DNA from: Bacillota bacterium
Lineage (GTDB): Bacteria; Bacillota; Dethiobacteria; Dethiobacterales; Dethiobacteraceae
Length of the DNA: 16,562 bases
Direction of reading: 5' to 3'
NCBI GenBank assembly: GCA_012841735.1
Contig: DUUE01000008.1
Coordinates: 1 to 16,562, forward strand
Both the position numbers and the translations under genes were made by a program. Positions 5,660-12,703 of the stretch are shown piece after piece. How positions within the stretch are numbered: the first letter of the stretch is position 1; each line of letters starts with the position of its first letter. Below the pieces are notes generated by a model. The model had not been told where the DNA came from. It did no database searches and saw nothing but the letters and a program-made list of their open reading frames with translations.

Positions 5660-7030
5660 TCACCGCTGCAACTGTTTCTTCAGGCGGCCGGTGATGAGCA
5701 CAAGCAGGATGCCGCCGGCCAAAAGACCGGCGGAGAGCCGGAACTGAAAAGCCCCGCTGCCCAACAGGCTGAAAGGATAAGGCCCCGAGCTGAGCCAGGT
5801 ATAGCGTTCGGCGCTGCCATGGATAAACCAGTAAAGCAGGGCGGGACAAACAATGAGAAAGACACCCAGACCGGTGAGCAAATCCAACAGCAGGCGGTCG
5901 AGAGACAATTCTTCTACCCGGCGAAATTTTGCTGTAAAGGTCCGGTAACCATCGGCAAGAGCCCGGGACGGGCGGGCCATGCTGGGGAGGCTGCAGTCTT
6001 CTCCGTGGCAGTAGCGATGAGCTATCACTTTCAGGGTGGCGGCCACAGGGATGGCCAGCAGGATGCCGAGAAAGCCAAATAATTTCCCGCCGGCCAGCAG
6101 GCTGACGATGACTGTAAACGGCATCAGGTCAACCGCTTTGCCCAGCAGCAGGGGAGTCAGCAGGAAAGCTTCGATGCCTTGGATCAGCACATAAATGGCC
6201 ACTATTAAAAGCGGGTGCGGCGTGCCGGGCGTCAGTGCCAGCAGTACTGCAGGCAGACCGGCCAGATAGGGTCCCACATAAACAATAATATTAAGCAGGC
6301 CGGCCAGAATGCCGAGCATGAGGGAAAAAGGCATGCCGACAAGTTCCAGGGCAACAAAAGTAAGAACTCCCACCAGCAGGCAACGCAGAACATTGCCCCT
6401 CAGATAAGCGCCCACTTTCTTGTCAATTACGCCTAAAATCACGGCCGCTTCCTGCCGCAGCTCCGCCGGGAAAAAGTTGACAATGCCCTGTTTTACTTTA
6501 CGCAGGTCGCGCAGCAGGTAAAAGACGAGAAACAGGACAATTACTGTTTCAGAAAGCCGGGAAAAAATATTGCGCGTAAATAATGTCAGGGTAATGACGG
6601 CTGTCTGAAGATTGCGGGGCAATTCTTCCGACAGCTTGCGCAAGGACTGAACGATGGTTTCGCTTTCAAGCAGCTTGTTGGCATGTTCCAGGAGTTGCAG
6701 CCATAAATAATTGTAATCAGTGGTAAGGTAAGTGGCCAGAGCCCGCATTTCCACAATCAGGCTGGGGATCAAAGAAGAGAAAAAAAGGAAAACGGCCCAG
6801 ATGAGCAGGGCAAAAACAATGAGAACGGAAATGGTATTGGGAATTCCCATCCTGTTCAGGAACCCTGTCAGAGGCGCCAGCGTATAAACAATGAGAACAG
6901 AGACGGCCAAAAGCCCGATTACCCAGGTTATATTTTTCAGAAAAAAGAAAAAAACTATCATGCCGGCAATCAGAAAAATTATGCGCAGAGCCAGGCGCCA
7001 GTATATTTCCAGCAAGGTTTCTTTTTCCAT
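5660..7030 (-). CDS. AI-2E family transporter-like membrane protein with C-terminal extension
   Basis: Residues 1 to about 338 match the AI-2E/YdgG/TqsA-like membrane family: several hydrophobic helices, an amphipathic soluble segment (about 95-165), and the late helices with GLLNIIVYVGPYLAGLPA and LFGFLGILLAIPVAATLKV. Members export small molecules or ions, but substrates are mostly unproven. The family is usually about 350 residues; this one has 456. The extra C-terminal part (about 341-456) holds a charged stretch and two more predicted membrane helices, one around YWFIHG and one near the end. ATG 7030 is chosen because GGGGGTGA (7036-7043) is a near-consensus ribosome site 5 nt before it; a GTG at 7039 would lie inside that site. 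The gene stands alone on its strand. Confidence 0.87.
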   Translation of the reverse strand: MEKETLLEIYWRLALRIIFLIAGMIVFFFFLKNITWVIGLLAVSVLIVYTLAPLTGFLNRMGIPNTISVLIVFALLIWAVFLFFSSLIPSLIVEMRALATYLTTDYNYLWLQLLEHANKLLESETIVQSLRKLSEELPRNLQTAVITLTLFTRNIFSRLSETVIVLFLVFYLLRDLRKVKQGIVNFFPAELRQEAAVILGVIDKKVGAYLRGNVLRCLLVGVLTFVALELVGMPFSLMLGILAGLLNIIVYVGPYLAGLPAVLLALTPGTPHPLLIVAIYVLIQGIEAFLLTPLLLGKAVDLMPFTVIVSLLAGGKLFGFLGILLAIPVAATLKVIAHRYCHGEDCSLPSMARPSRALADGYRTFTAKFRRVEELSLDRLLLDLLTGLGVFLIVCPALLYWFIHGSAERYTWLSSGPYPFSLLGSGAFQFRLSAGLLAGGILLVLITGRLKKQLQR

Positions 7031-7054
7031 TATTTTCACCCCCGTTTCAGTTAC

Positions 7055-7083
7055 ATTATAATGGTTTGGGCGGCAGGAAACAA
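7055..7083 (-). promoter_or_regulatory. Promoter of the AI-2E-family gene
   Basis: On the minus strand, TTGTTT (7083-7078), a 17-nt spacer and a perfect TATAAT (7060-7055). The resulting leader to ATG 7030 is short, about 15-20 nt, just enough for the ribosome binding site. Confidence 0.7.
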
Positions 7084-7135
7084 TCGGGTGCTAAAAGTGA
7101 AACTTGCTGCGTATAGTAAAACAGGGGGTGGGGGG

Positions 7136-7399
7136 ATGGTAGTGTTCAAGCTTTTATGCACTTCCCTGCTGCTTGCCTGCGGCATGCTTTTACTGCCGCC
7201 GGTCAACGGTGACGGACCGGGGAGCATGGCTGCCCGCATCTGGCTCGGCTTTGGCCTGCTCGTCTTTTACAGCCACTGGCTGCAGGACGGCATGAACCGG
7301 GGAGAGAAAAAAAGACAACAACCGGCCTTTAAGGCTCATCCTCAACATGGGCAGGTTCAGGGACATAATGCAGAACGAAGAGTGTATGCGGGGCAATAA
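7136..7399 (+). CDS. Small hypothetical membrane protein
   Basis: I do not recognise this 87-residue product. Two hydrophobic segments suggest a small double-spanning membrane protein: about 2-22 (around LLLACGMLLLPP) and about 34-52 (around IWLGFGLLVFY), separated by a Gly/Asp/Pro loop (VNGDGPG). The tail is basic and hydrophilic. ATG 7136 follows the G-rich stretch GGGGGTGGGGGG; a longer in-frame start at 7061 looks unlikely because it lies inside the promoter of the divergent AI-2E gene. A possible -10, TATAGT, is at 7112-7117 without a good -35. The last 71 nt overlap the 3' end of the convergent ytrI-like gene, so the C-terminus is less certain than the hydrophobic part. Confidence 0.45.
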   Translation: MVVFKLLCTSLLLACGMLLLPPVNGDGPGSMAARIWLGFGLLVFYSHWLQDGMNRGEKKRQQPAFKAHPQHGQVQGHNAERRVYAGQ

Positions 7400-7787
7400 T
7401 CATTGTTTGCAGCCTGAGACGGTAATGTTTATTTCCCACTTTGAGCAGGCGTTTGTCCAAAAGGTGCAACACCAACCGGTGCTGCACCTTTTCCACTTCT
7501 GTGCCGATCAGGTCCCGTGTCAGTTCAATGACGGCTTCTTTTATTTCCAGTTCCACCAGCGGTTCATGTTCGCTGACGGCAAAAACGACTTCAATTTCAT
7601 TAACTGTGGGGGCATGCCCCCGGCCCTGGGCTTCCAGCTTTTTCAGCCTTTCAGTTGTTTCATAGAGCCTGACGCGCAGTTCTTCCCGTGCCAGATACAG
7701 TTCATCGAGACGGTGGCCGGTAAAAAGGTTCATGGCGGCCGCACCCAGGATGACACCTGTAAACAATGCTGCCACTGTTCTTTTCAC
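7329..7787 (-). CDS. ytrI: YtrI-like sporulation membrane protein
   Basis: A 152-residue protein with one N-terminal membrane anchor (about 4-24), a charged helical, probably coiled-coil segment (30-55, with ELYLAREELRVRLYETTERL), and a mixed alpha/beta C-terminal domain. The assignment rests mainly on context: it follows ytrH with a 4-nt GTGA overlap and lies beside dnaE, as ytrI does in B. subtilis, and size and topology fit. Sequence similarity to YtrI is not obvious to me by eye. In B. subtilis ytrH and ytrI belong to the sigma-E regulon and are needed for efficient sporulation; their biochemical role is unknown. The start is GTG 7787. No strong terminator follows. Confidence 0.65.
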   Translation of the reverse strand: MKRTVAALFTGVILGAAAMNLFTGHRLDELYLAREELRVRLYETTERLKKLEAQGRGHAPTVNEIEVVFAVSEHEPLVELEIKEAVIELTRDLIGTEVEKVQHRLVLHLLDKRLLKVGNKHYRLRLQTMIIAPHTLFVLHYVPEPAHVEDEP

Positions 7788-8113
7788 CTGACTTTCCCGC
7801 CCGCAAGATGTATAATTAAAAGGTAGCCGCTGTGCGCACCGAGAAAAGCGGCCAGGATTAAAAGCAACTGTTTGGCCAGGGTGTTGATTTGCAGGCCGAG
7901 AAAACCTGCCTCCAGGGCACGCAGGGTATCAAAGGTGCCGCCCAGTGCGGTGACCAACGCCCAGATTTTCAGTTTGCCTGCCAGTTCCAGCATGCTGTAG
8001 CCGGGTGCCCGGCCTGTGAGAACAGCGCCCAGGGAACCTATGAGCGTTCCCCCCAGGATAACGCCGAAGGAAATAAATGCATTCAGGGTAAGCGTCTCCA
8101 AAAGTTTTGCCAT
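7784..8113 (-). CDS. ytrH: Sporulation protein YtrH
   Basis: A 109-residue, very hydrophobic protein with about three membrane segments (near ISFGVILGGTLIGSLG, IWALVTALGGTFD, and LLLILAAFLGAHSGYLLI), matching the YtrH family in length and pattern. YtrH is a mother-cell (sigma-E) sporulation membrane protein of unknown mechanism in B. subtilis. ATG 8113 is chosen over in-frame upstream ATGs because GGGAGG (8121-8126) is 7 nt before it and because family members begin shortly before this first hydrophobic segment. It is divergent from dnaE and forms a two-gene unit with the ytrI-like gene. I could not identify a convincing sigma-E promoter by eye. Confidence 0.82.
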   Translation of the reverse strand: MAKLLETLTLNAFISFGVILGGTLIGSLGAVLTGRAPGYSMLELAGKLKIWALVTALGGTFDTLRALEAGFLGLQINTLAKQLLLILAAFLGAHSGYLLIIHLAGGKVR

Positions 8114-8184
8114 GGCTGAACCTCCCACTATCATGTTTATGAAGAAAAGTCTTTTGTAGACATGGGGAAAGAAAAGGAAAAAGA

Positions 8185-8213
8185 GTGACAAAAAAAGAAT
8201 TTATGGGGAGAAT
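8185..8213 (+). promoter_or_regulatory. Possible dnaE promoter
   Basis: GTGACA (8185-8190; five of six to the -35 consensus), a 17-nt spacer and GAGAAT (8208-8213; four of six). The predicted start would leave only about 10 nt before ATG 8231, with the GAGGTG ribosome site at the extreme 5' end, so the assignment is tentative. Confidence 0.35.
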
Positions 8214-8230
8214 GACAGCGAGGTGAAAAT

Positions 8231-11200
8231 ATGGACAAGCGTCAGTTCGTCCACCTGCACACCCATACCGAATATTCACTCCTGGACGGTGCCGGAAGGG
8301 TAAAGGACACGGTAACCCGCGCCGCAGAACTGGGCATGCCCGCCATTGCCATCACCGACCACGGCACAATGTATGGAGTGATTGATTTTTATAAAGCGGC
8401 AAAAATTGCCGGGATCAAAGCGATAATCGGCTGTGAAGTTTATGTGGCTTACCGGTCACGCTTTGACCGTGATCCCCGCCGTGATCAAAAACAGCACCAC
8501 CTGGTGCTTTTGGCCAGGGACAGGGAAGGATACAGAAACCTGATGGAACTTGTCAGCCGCGGTTTCAGCGAAGGTTTTTATTATAAACCCCGGGTTGACC
8601 ATGAGCTTTTGGCACGCTACAGCCGCGGTCTCATCGCCCTGTCCGCCTGTATTGCCGGGGAAATCCCCCAGGCCCTGCTGGAGGGACGGGAGGAAGATGC
8701 CCGCAGGCTGCTAAGTTTTTACCGTGAAACTTTCGGCAGTGAAAACTTTTTTCTTGAACTGCAGGACCACGGACTGGAGGAGCAGAAAGCAGTCAACCCG
8801 GAATTGATCCGCCTGGCCCGTGAAACCGGCACGCCCCTGGTTGTGACCAACGACCTGCACTATATCCGCAGGGAAGATGCTTACCCGCATGATATTTTGC
8901 TTTGCATCCAAACGGGAAAAACTGTGGAAGAAGAAAACCGCATGCGTTTTCCCACCGCTGAATTTTACCTGAAACCGGCGGAAGAGATGGCGCTTCTTTT
9001 CCCCGGGCTGCCGGAGGCGCTGGACAATACGCTGGAGATCGCCGACAGGTGTGAAGTGGAATTTGAATTCGGCAAAACATACCTGCCTGTTTACGAAGTC
9101 CCTGCTTCCTATCATGATGACTATGAATACCTGCGCGAGCTGTGCTTTGAGGGGGCTGAAAAAATCTACGGCACCCCTTTGCCGGAGCATGTAAAGGAAA
9201 GGCTTGATTATGAACTGAAAGTCATCAGGCAGATGGGCTTTTGTTCTTACTTTCTGATCGTCTGGGATTTCGTGCATTACGCCCATAATAACAATATTTT
9301 GGTGGGGCCCGGCCGGGGATCGGCTGCAGGCAGTATTGTGGCCTACAGCCTGGGCATTACCAATATTGACCCGTTAAAATACAACCTGCTGTTTGAACGT
9401 TTTCTCAACCCGGAACGCGTATCCATGCCGGATATCGATATCGACTTCTGTTATGAAAGACGGGAAGAAGTCATTCAATATGTCACGGAAAAATACGGCG
9501 CCGATTGTGTGGCCCAGATCATAACCTTCGGTACCATGGGTGCCAGGGCTGTAGTCCGGGATGTGGGCCGTGTCCTGCATATGCCTTACGCCGAAGTTGA
9601 TAAAATTGCCAAACTAATACCTGCGGAATTAAACATAACGATTAAAGAAGCGCTGGAAAAAGCACCGGATTTAAAAGAACTTTATGACAAGGACCAAAAA
9701 ATCAGACAACTCATAGATTTGAGCATGACCCTGGAAGGGCTGCCCCGTCATGCCTCTACGCACGCGGCGGGAATTGTTATCTCCGGAAAGCCCCTGGTTG
9801 AATTTGTGCCGCTGCAAAAGTCCGGGGACTGGATGGTTACCCAATTCCCCAAAGATACTGTGGAAGAGCTGGGCCTTTTAAAAATGGATTTTCTGGGCTT
9901 GCGTACGCTGACCATTATCGGTGAAACGGTGCGGCTGATCAAACAATCCACCGGCCAAGATGTTGATATCTCCCGCCTGCCCCTGGATGACGGCAAAACG
10001 TATGAATTGCTGACCCAGGGTGACACCTCGGCAGTCTTTCAGCTTGAATCCGCAGGGATGCGCAACGTCCTGCGCGAATTAAAACCAAACGTTTTTGAGG
10101 ATGTCATTGCCGTGCTGGCCTTGTACCGGCCGGGCCCCATGGAGCAGATTCCGACCTTTATCAGCAACAAGCATGGTTTAACACCCATTCATTACCTGCA
10201 CCCGGAGCTGGAACCTATTCTGAAAGAAACTTACGGCATTATGGTTTATCAGGAACAGATCATGCAGGTGGCCTCCAAGATGGCCGGTTTCTCCCTGGGA
10301 GAAGCGGACCTGTTGCGCCGCGCCATCGGCAAAAAGAAAATTGAGATTTTAAATGAGCAGCGTGAAGTTTTTGTCAGGGGATGCCTGCAAAAAGGACACA
10401 GCAAGGATCTGGCCAACGAATTGTATGATTTGATTGTGAAGTTTGCCTCATACGGCTTTAACAAGTCACATGCCGCCGCCTATGCCCTGGTATCATACCA
10501 GACTGCCTATTTAAAAGCCCACTATCCCACTCAGTTTATGGCTGCTCACCTCACGGGCAACATGTTGAGCACGGACAAAATAGCCGGCTATATTGCAGAC
10601 TGCAAGAAAATGGGCATTACCGTTATGCCGCCCGATGTCAACGTCTGTGAGAAAAACTTTACCGTTGCCGGAGAGGGTACTATCCGCTACGGGCTGGCTG
10701 CCGTGAAAAATGTAGGCTTGGGCGCCATAGAATCGATTGTTTCCGCCCGGCGGGAAGGCGGGGACTTTAAAAGCCTGCGGGATTTTTGCGCGCGGGTTGA
10801 CCTGCGCAGTTGCAATAAAAAAGTGCTGGAGAGCCTGATCAAAAGCGGTGCCTTTGACTTTCTCGGCGCCAACAGGCTGCAGTTGCTCGCCATTTTGGAT
10901 GAGACTATGTCTGCGGCCCAGACAATGCAGCGTGAAAAACAAAACGGGCAGTTGAGCATGTTTGACCTCGTGGAGGATAAAACGGAAGAGAGTGCCTGGG
11001 CCAGGCTCCATGATGAATATCCTGAACTGCCGGAACCGTCGCCCAGGGAACGCCTGGCCATGGAAAAGGAAGCACTCGGCCTTTATCTCAGCGGCCATCC
11101 GCTGGAGGAGTATGACGCAGTGCTGAAACTGTTTCCCAGGCTGACTGCGCTGCAGGAACTGGAAGAACTGCCGGATGGAAGTCCGGTGATAGCTGCGGGG

Positions 11201-11662
11201 ATGATAAGCACATGCAAACAGATATTTACCAGGGCGGGCAAACCCATGGCCTTTATTACCCTGGAAGATTTAACTGCCGAAGTGGAAGTTGTTGTTTTCA
11301 CCTCGGTATTTGAAAAGGCAAAGGCGGCACTGGTAACCGACAGTGTGGTCCTTGTCCACGGACGTATCAGCCATAAAGATGAAGAAAGCAAAATTCTTGC
11401 CGAGAAAATAGTGCTTCTGCCGCAAAAAGTACGCCAGGTCCAGATTCGCCTGGGCGGCGAGGAAGGACTGAATAAATTACTGGCTTTGAAAGAATTGCTG
11501 AAGGATGCCTGTGGGACCATTCCCGTTTATCTGACATTTCCGGAGGCGGGCAAACAGGTATTGCTTGCGGAAACATACTGGCTGTGCGATGAAGAAGGGC
11601 AGTTGCAGGAAATCAGGCGTCTTTTCGGTGAAGACGCAGTTACTGTCAAACAGGCGGGATAA
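8231..11662 (+). CDS. dnaE: DNA polymerase III alpha subunit DnaE
   Basis: A replicative C-family DNA polymerase of 1143 residues. The N-terminal PHP domain (about 5-280) shows the metal-binding motifs HLHTHTEYS, ITDHGTMYG, GCEVYVA, HHLVLLA, LSACIAGE and TNDLHY. The palm has PDIDIDF with catalytic D401 and D403, and the third aspartate D553 in KMDFLGLRTLT. The fingers region includes LYRPGPMEQIP. Tandem helix-hairpin-helix (about 800-870), a putative sliding-clamp motif QLSMFDL from Q907, and an OB-fold (about 985-1060, AFITLEDLTAEVEVVVF) follow. In Firmicutes with PolC this subunit extends RNA primers; in others it is the main polymerase. ATG 8231 has GAGGTG 5 nt upstream. A short stem-loop without a T run follows the stop, so transcription may continue into pfkA. 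Confidence 0.97.
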   Translation: MDKRQFVHLHTHTEYSLLDGAGRVKDTVTRAAELGMPAIAITDHGTMYGVIDFYKAAKIAGIKAIIGCEVYVAYRSRFDRDPRRDQKQHHLVLLARDREGYRNLMELVSRGFSEGFYYKPRVDHELLARYSRGLIALSACIAGEIPQALLEGREEDARRLLSFYRETFGSENFFLELQDHGLEEQKAVNPELIRLARETGTPLVVTNDLHYIRREDAYPHDILLCIQTGKTVEEENRMRFPTAEFYLKPAEEMALLFPGLPEALDNTLEIADRCEVEFEFGKTYLPVYEVPASYHDDYEYLRELCFEGAEKIYGTPLPEHVKERLDYELKVIRQMGFCSYFLIVWDFVHYAHNNNILVGPGRGSAAGSIVAYSLGITNIDPLKYNLLFERFLNPERVSMPDIDIDFCYERREEVIQYVTEKYGADCVAQIITFGTMGARAVVRDVGRVLHMPYAEVDKIAKLIPAELNITIKEALEKAPDLKELYDKDQKIRQLIDLSMTLEGLPRHASTHAAGIVISGKPLVEFVPLQKSGDWMVTQFPKDTVEELGLLKMDFLGLRTLTIIGETVRLIKQSTGQDVDISRLPLDDGKTYELLTQGDTSAVFQLESAGMRNVLRELKPNVFEDVIAVLALYRPGPMEQIPTFISNKHGLTPIHYLHPELEPILKETYGIMVYQEQIMQVASKMAGFSLGEADLLRRAIGKKKIEILNEQREVFVRGCLQKGHSKDLANELYDLIVKFASYGFNKSHAAAYALVSYQTAYLKAHYPTQFMAAHLTGNMLSTDKIAGYIADCKKMGITVMPPDVNVCEKNFTVAGEGTIRYGLAAVKNVGLGAIESIVSARREGGDFKSLRDFCARVDLRSCNKKVLESLIKSGAFDFLGANRLQLLAILDETMSAAQTMQREKQNGQLSMFDLVEDKTEESAWARLHDEYPELPEPSPRERLAMEKEALGLYLSGHPLEEYDAVLKLFPRLTALQELEELPDGSPVIAAGMISTCKQIFTRAGKPMAFITLEDLTAEVEVVVFTSVFEKAKAALVTDSVVLVHGRISHKDEESKILAEKIVLLPQKVRQVQIRLGGEEGLNKLLALKELLKDACGTIPVYLTFPEAGKQVLLAETYWLCDEEGQLQEIRRLFGEDAVTVKQAG

Positions 11663-11676
11663 CGGCCGGCAGGCCG
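11663..11676 (+). other. Small stem-loop right after the dnaE stop codon
   Basis: CGGCC (11663-11667) pairs with GGCCG (11672-11676) around a GGCA loop, starting at the base after the dnaE TAA. No T tract follows, so it is unlikely to terminate; it may mark an mRNA processing or stability point between dnaE and pfkA. Confidence 0.35.
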
Positions 11677-11725
11677 GGGCAAATTATGTGAGAACAGCGA
11701 AACTGTGCTGGGAAAGGGCTGAGCT

Positions 11726-12685
11726 ATGAGAAGAATCGGCGTCTTGACATCCGGTGGCGATGCGCCCGGCATGAATGCGGCCATTCGTGCCGTTGTACGC
11801 AAAGCCATTTACCACGGACTGGAGATTATTGGAATTAAACGCGGTTACCACGGCCTCATTTTTGGTGAATATGAAAAAATGTATCTGGGGTCGGTGGCTG
11901 ATATTATTCACCGTGGCGGGACCATTTTACGCACAGCCCGCTCCCCTGAATTTCTTGAACCGGAGGGCAGGCAACGGGCTTTGCAGGTTATCCGGGAGAG
12001 CGGCATAGAAGGGCTGATAGTAATTGGCGGGGACGGATCCTTCCGTGGCGCCGTGGAACTGGAGAAACTGGGCGTGGCTGTAGTCGGGGTACCGGGAACA
12101 ATTGACAATGATATTGCCTGCACGGACTATACCATTGGCTTTGATACGGCTGTCAACAATGTGACAGATGCCATCAATAAGGTCAGGGATACGGCCACTT
12201 CGCATGAACGGGTTTATGTGATTGAAGTCATGGGACGTACATCCGGCTACATTGCCCTGCAGGCAGGCCTGGCCGGCGGCGCTGAATCAATCCTTTTGCC
12301 CGAAATACCCTATGATCTGCAGGAAGTAATGGAAAGAATGCGCCGCGGAGTAAAAAGGGGCAAGCTGCACAGTATTATTCTGGTGGCTGAAGGGGCCGCC
12401 AGCGCCATCGAGATTGCCGGGGAAATTAAAACCCACACGCACATGGACGTCCGGGTTACCATTCTGGGACATCTGCAGCGCGGCGGCACGCCCACCGCTT
12501 TTGACCGCATGCTGGCCAGCCGTCTCGGCGCCGCTGCGGTGGACATGCTGCGCAGCGGCAATCATGGCTGCATGCTGGGAATGGTGGGAGGAGAAATTAA
12601 AAGCACAGCGATCGAAAAGGCGCTGGCGATGAAAAAATATTTCCCGGAAGAACTTTACCAGCTGGCTACCATTTTGGCCATCTAG
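11726..12685 (+). CDS. pfkA: ATP-dependent 6-phosphofructokinase PfkA
   Basis: It phosphorylates fructose 6-phosphate to fructose 1,6-bisphosphate, the committed step of glycolysis, as a cytoplasmic homotetramer. Its 319 residues are the standard bacterial length. Visible motifs are GVLTSGGDAPGMNAAIR (nucleotide loop), IGGDGS, PGTIDNDI (with the catalytic aspartate of the TIDND motif), GFDTAV, MGRTSGYIA and LGHLQRGGTPTAFDR. Gly in GGDGS and Gly in PGTIDND mark the ATP-using class; PPi-dependent enzymes carry Asp and Lys at these places. ATG 11726 follows GGGAAAGGG by 7 nt, a moderate ribosome site. It lies 63 nt after dnaE and 18 nt before pyk, so pfkA and pyk are surely co-transcribed. Confidence 0.97.
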   Translation: MRRIGVLTSGGDAPGMNAAIRAVVRKAIYHGLEIIGIKRGYHGLIFGEYEKMYLGSVADIIHRGGTILRTARSPEFLEPEGRQRALQVIRESGIEGLIVIGGDGSFRGAVELEKLGVAVVGVPGTIDNDIACTDYTIGFDTAVNNVTDAINKVRDTATSHERVYVIEVMGRTSGYIALQAGLAGGAESILLPEIPYDLQEVMERMRRGVKRGKLHSIILVAEGAASAIEIAGEIKTHTHMDVRVTILGHLQRGGTPTAFDRMLASRLGAAAVDMLRSGNHGCMLGMVGGEIKSTAIEKALAMKKYFPEELYQLATILAI

Positions 12686-12703
12686 AGGGCAAGGAGGGAC
12701 AGG

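Noticed and set aside
7300..7345. Terminator after ytrI on the minus strand
   Set aside because: A T run exists on the minus strand (about 7308-7314), but the nearby GCCTTTAAGGC palindrome gives too short a stem to support it.
7347..7826. Rightward 159-codon frame opposite ytrI
   Set aside because: Its product is Phe/Cys/Gln/His-rich, a typical antisense artefact; the minus-strand frame has a membrane anchor, coiled coil and overlap with ytrH.
8114..8160. Sigma-E promoter upstream of ytrH
   Set aside because: A minus-strand CATAAACA with an upstream GTCTACAA resembles the consensus only partly; too weak to annotate.
10511..11098. Antisense 195-codon frame within dnaE
   Set aside because: It is entirely inside conserved dnaE sequence, with no start signals or domain.
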